Shown piece by piece: positions 62,728-64,000 of a stretch of 64,000 bases of DNA. Where the stretch lies: NCBI RefSeq assembly GCF_001548395.1, contig NZ_AP017367.1, positions 4,067,001 through 4,131,000 of the forward strand. Reading direction: 5' to 3'. The notes beneath the pieces were generated by a model. That model saw only the letters and a program-made list of their open reading frames with translations, was not told where the DNA came from and ran no database searches. How positions within the stretch are numbered: the stretch's first letter is position 1; every line of letters starts with the position of its first letter. The translations under genes were made by a program, and so were the position numbers. The stretch is from Leptolyngbya sp. O-77. Its GTDB lineage: Bacteria; Cyanobacteriota; Cyanobacteriia; Elainellales; Elainellaceae.

Positions 62728-62911
62728 CGTCAGAATTACGCTCTCAGTCCTGGATGACAAACCTGTAGACGCAATTCATAAGAAAAGGAGCGGGGTTAGA
62801 CTTGCCCTAAAAAACCAACGCTGCAAAAACGACCCCTCATGGGAGGATGGTCAGCGGGTCGTTTGCATGGCCTGATCATGAAGCATTTCCTGGATCTGTT
62901 ACCTGGATTTT

Positions 62912-64000
62912 ATGAGCAAATTTGTCCCCAGTCTCCAATCTCTGGTCGGCGCTGAGCAACTCTCGGTTTGGGAAACGGTCGCGCCAGCACTGAAGGCGCA
63001 ACTGTCTCAGGCGATCGCCCCTGGTGGCATACCCGAATGCATTGTGGAGCCAGATTCGCCCGCCCAGCTTGCCGCTGTGGTGAAAGCATTGCACGCGCAA
63101 AAAGGGCGATCGCTCCCCTTCGGCGCGGGCACCAAGCTGCACTGGGGCGGCGTATCAGACAGCATACAGGTCGGCATCAGCACGGCCCGGATGAGCCAGC
63201 TCATCGACCACGCCGCCGGAGATCTCACCGTCACCGCGCAGGCCGGAATGCGGCTGTCCGACTTGCAGGCGCACCTGGCGCAGCAAAATCAGTTTTTGCC
63301 ACTCAACCCGTCCTACAGCGACGCAGCCACCCTCGGCGGCATCATCGCTACTGCCGACAGCGGCTCCCTGCGCCATCGCTACGGCGGCGTGCGAGATTTA
63401 CTGATTGGCATAACCTTTGTGCGGGCGGATGGCGAAATCGCTAGGGCGGGCGGGCGCGTGGTCAAAAACGTGGCGGGCTATGACCTGATGAAGCTGTTTA
63501 CCGGTTCCTGGGGCACGCTGGGCATCCTTACAGAAGTCACCTTTCGCGTCTATCCCTTGCCCGAAGCCTCGAAAACGCTGGTGTTGACCGGAGAACGAGA
63601 GGCGATCGCCCGCGTCACCCAGGCACTCCTCTCCTCAGCGCTTACCCCAGTTGCGGTGGAACTGGTTGCCCCAGTCACGATGCAGCACCTGGGTCACACC
63701 GGGCTGGGACTGGTCGTGCAGTTTCAGGGTCTTGCCGTTTCGCTAGATGCCCAGGCCACCCAGTTCCGCCAGTTTGCCCAGGCCGCCGCTCTCATCGAGT
63801 CCACCTACACCGACGCTGCTGAGGCATCCTTGTGGCAAACATTGCAAGCTCTGTGGGAGACCGCTCCTTCCCTTACCTGCAAAATTGGAGTCTTGCCCAA
63901 TCAGGCCGCCGCAACCCTGGAAAAAATTGCCGACCAGTTTCCCTCGCTGTCCTACGGCACGATTTACGCAGGCAGCGGACTGGGGCTGCTGCGGTTCGCT
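62912..64000 (+). CDS. glcE: GlcE-like FAD-binding subunit of glycolate oxidase (3' truncated)
   Basis: 363 codons, open to the window end. FAD-binding PCMH domain: IVEPDSPAQLAAVVKALH, LPFGAGTKLHWGG, AQAGMRLSDLQAHL, NPSYSDAATLGGIIATADSG, RYGGVRDLLIG and GGRVVKNVAGYDLMKLFTGSWGTLG as consecutive blocks. This matches glycolate dehydrogenase subunit GlcE for photorespiratory glycolate oxidation. ATG 62912 is used. The partner glcD and glcF are not seen here. Confidence 0.88.
   Translation, partial: MSKFVPSLQSLVGAEQLSVWETVAPALKAQLSQAIAPGGIPECIVEPDSPAQLAAVVKALHAQKGRSLPFGAGTKLHWGGVSDSIQVGISTARMSQLIDHAAGDLTVTAQAGMRLSDLQAHLAQQNQFLPLNPSYSDAATLGGIIATADSGSLRHRYGGVRDLLIGITFVRADGEIARAGGRVVKNVAGYDLMKLFTGSWGTLGILTEVTFRVYPLPEASKTLVLTGEREAIARVTQALLSSALTPVAVELVAPVTMQHLGHTGLGLVVQFQGLAVSLDAQATQFRQFAQAAALIESTYTDAAEASLWQTLQALWETAPSLTCKIGVLPNQAAATLEKIADQFPSLSYGTIYAGSGLGLLRFA

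Overview
The window is chromosomal DNA from a cyanobacterium. Diagnostic genes are petJ (cytochrome c6), acsF (chlorophyll biosynthesis), ndhM, sipA, a thylakoid-lumen CYP38-type cyclophilin, ctaA/ctaB and several families confined to cyanobacteria (DUF1818, DUF3611, DUF1400). The HIP1 octamer GCGATCGC and its palindromic extensions occur throughout, inside genes and between them. The DNA is GC-rich apart from a restriction-modification island and a few spacers. The species cannot be fixed from this sequence alone; a filamentous Leptolyngbya-like lineage is a guess.

Layout. 1-7.2 kb: end of a UvrD-type helicase, PdeM-like nuclease, an FtsH protease lacking its first membrane helix, petJ, a TPR protein and a His-rich secreted protein. 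7.3-13.3 kb: DM13 protein, a transposase remnant, GH13 glycosidase, hisA, a DUF790 nuclease, a histidine phosphatase. 13.4-17.9 kb: an XRE regulator with a candidate operator, then a PIN-DUF1822 protein followed by a CHAT-NfeD protein, then DUF1818. 17.9-25.8 kb: cysC, an ion channel, a cobalamin riboswitch controlling long-form cbiX (His-rich tail) and probably sipA, a hydrolase/solute-binding fusion, a lipoprotein pair. 26-38.8 kb: membrane glycosyltransferase, CYP38, CPBP protease, DUF3611, cfa, desaturase, a repeat-rich gap of about 1.3 kb with a second, apparently targetless cobalamin riboswitch, an Uup-type ABC-F protein and FtsW. 38.9-40.9 kb: AT-rich HNH nuclease/methyltransferase island. 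41-47.4 kb: alpha/beta hydrolase, ctaB, ctaA, larE, acsF, ndhM. 47.5-54.7 kb: a signalling neighbourhood with a PP2C phosphatase (frameshifted), a CHAT-FHA protein, a hypothetical protein and an FHA-PrsW protein. 54.7-64 kb: def, pth, tatA, a disordered membrane protein, icd, a NarL-type response regulator, a frameshifted glycosyltransferase-like gene, and the start of a glcE-like FAD oxidase running off the end.

The most interesting part is the 47.5-54.7 kb neighbourhood. It places a PP2C phosphatase beside two proteins that combine a phosphothreonine-reading FHA domain with a protease domain (CHAT; intramembrane PrsW). This suggests phosphorylation-gated proteolysis. A second CHAT protein sits about 30 kb away beside a PIN-DUF1822 protein. 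The joint function is inference. Two genes carry single-base frame breaks at homopolymer runs, so sequencing error must be excluded for both. All start sites were chosen by eye, and no database search was available.
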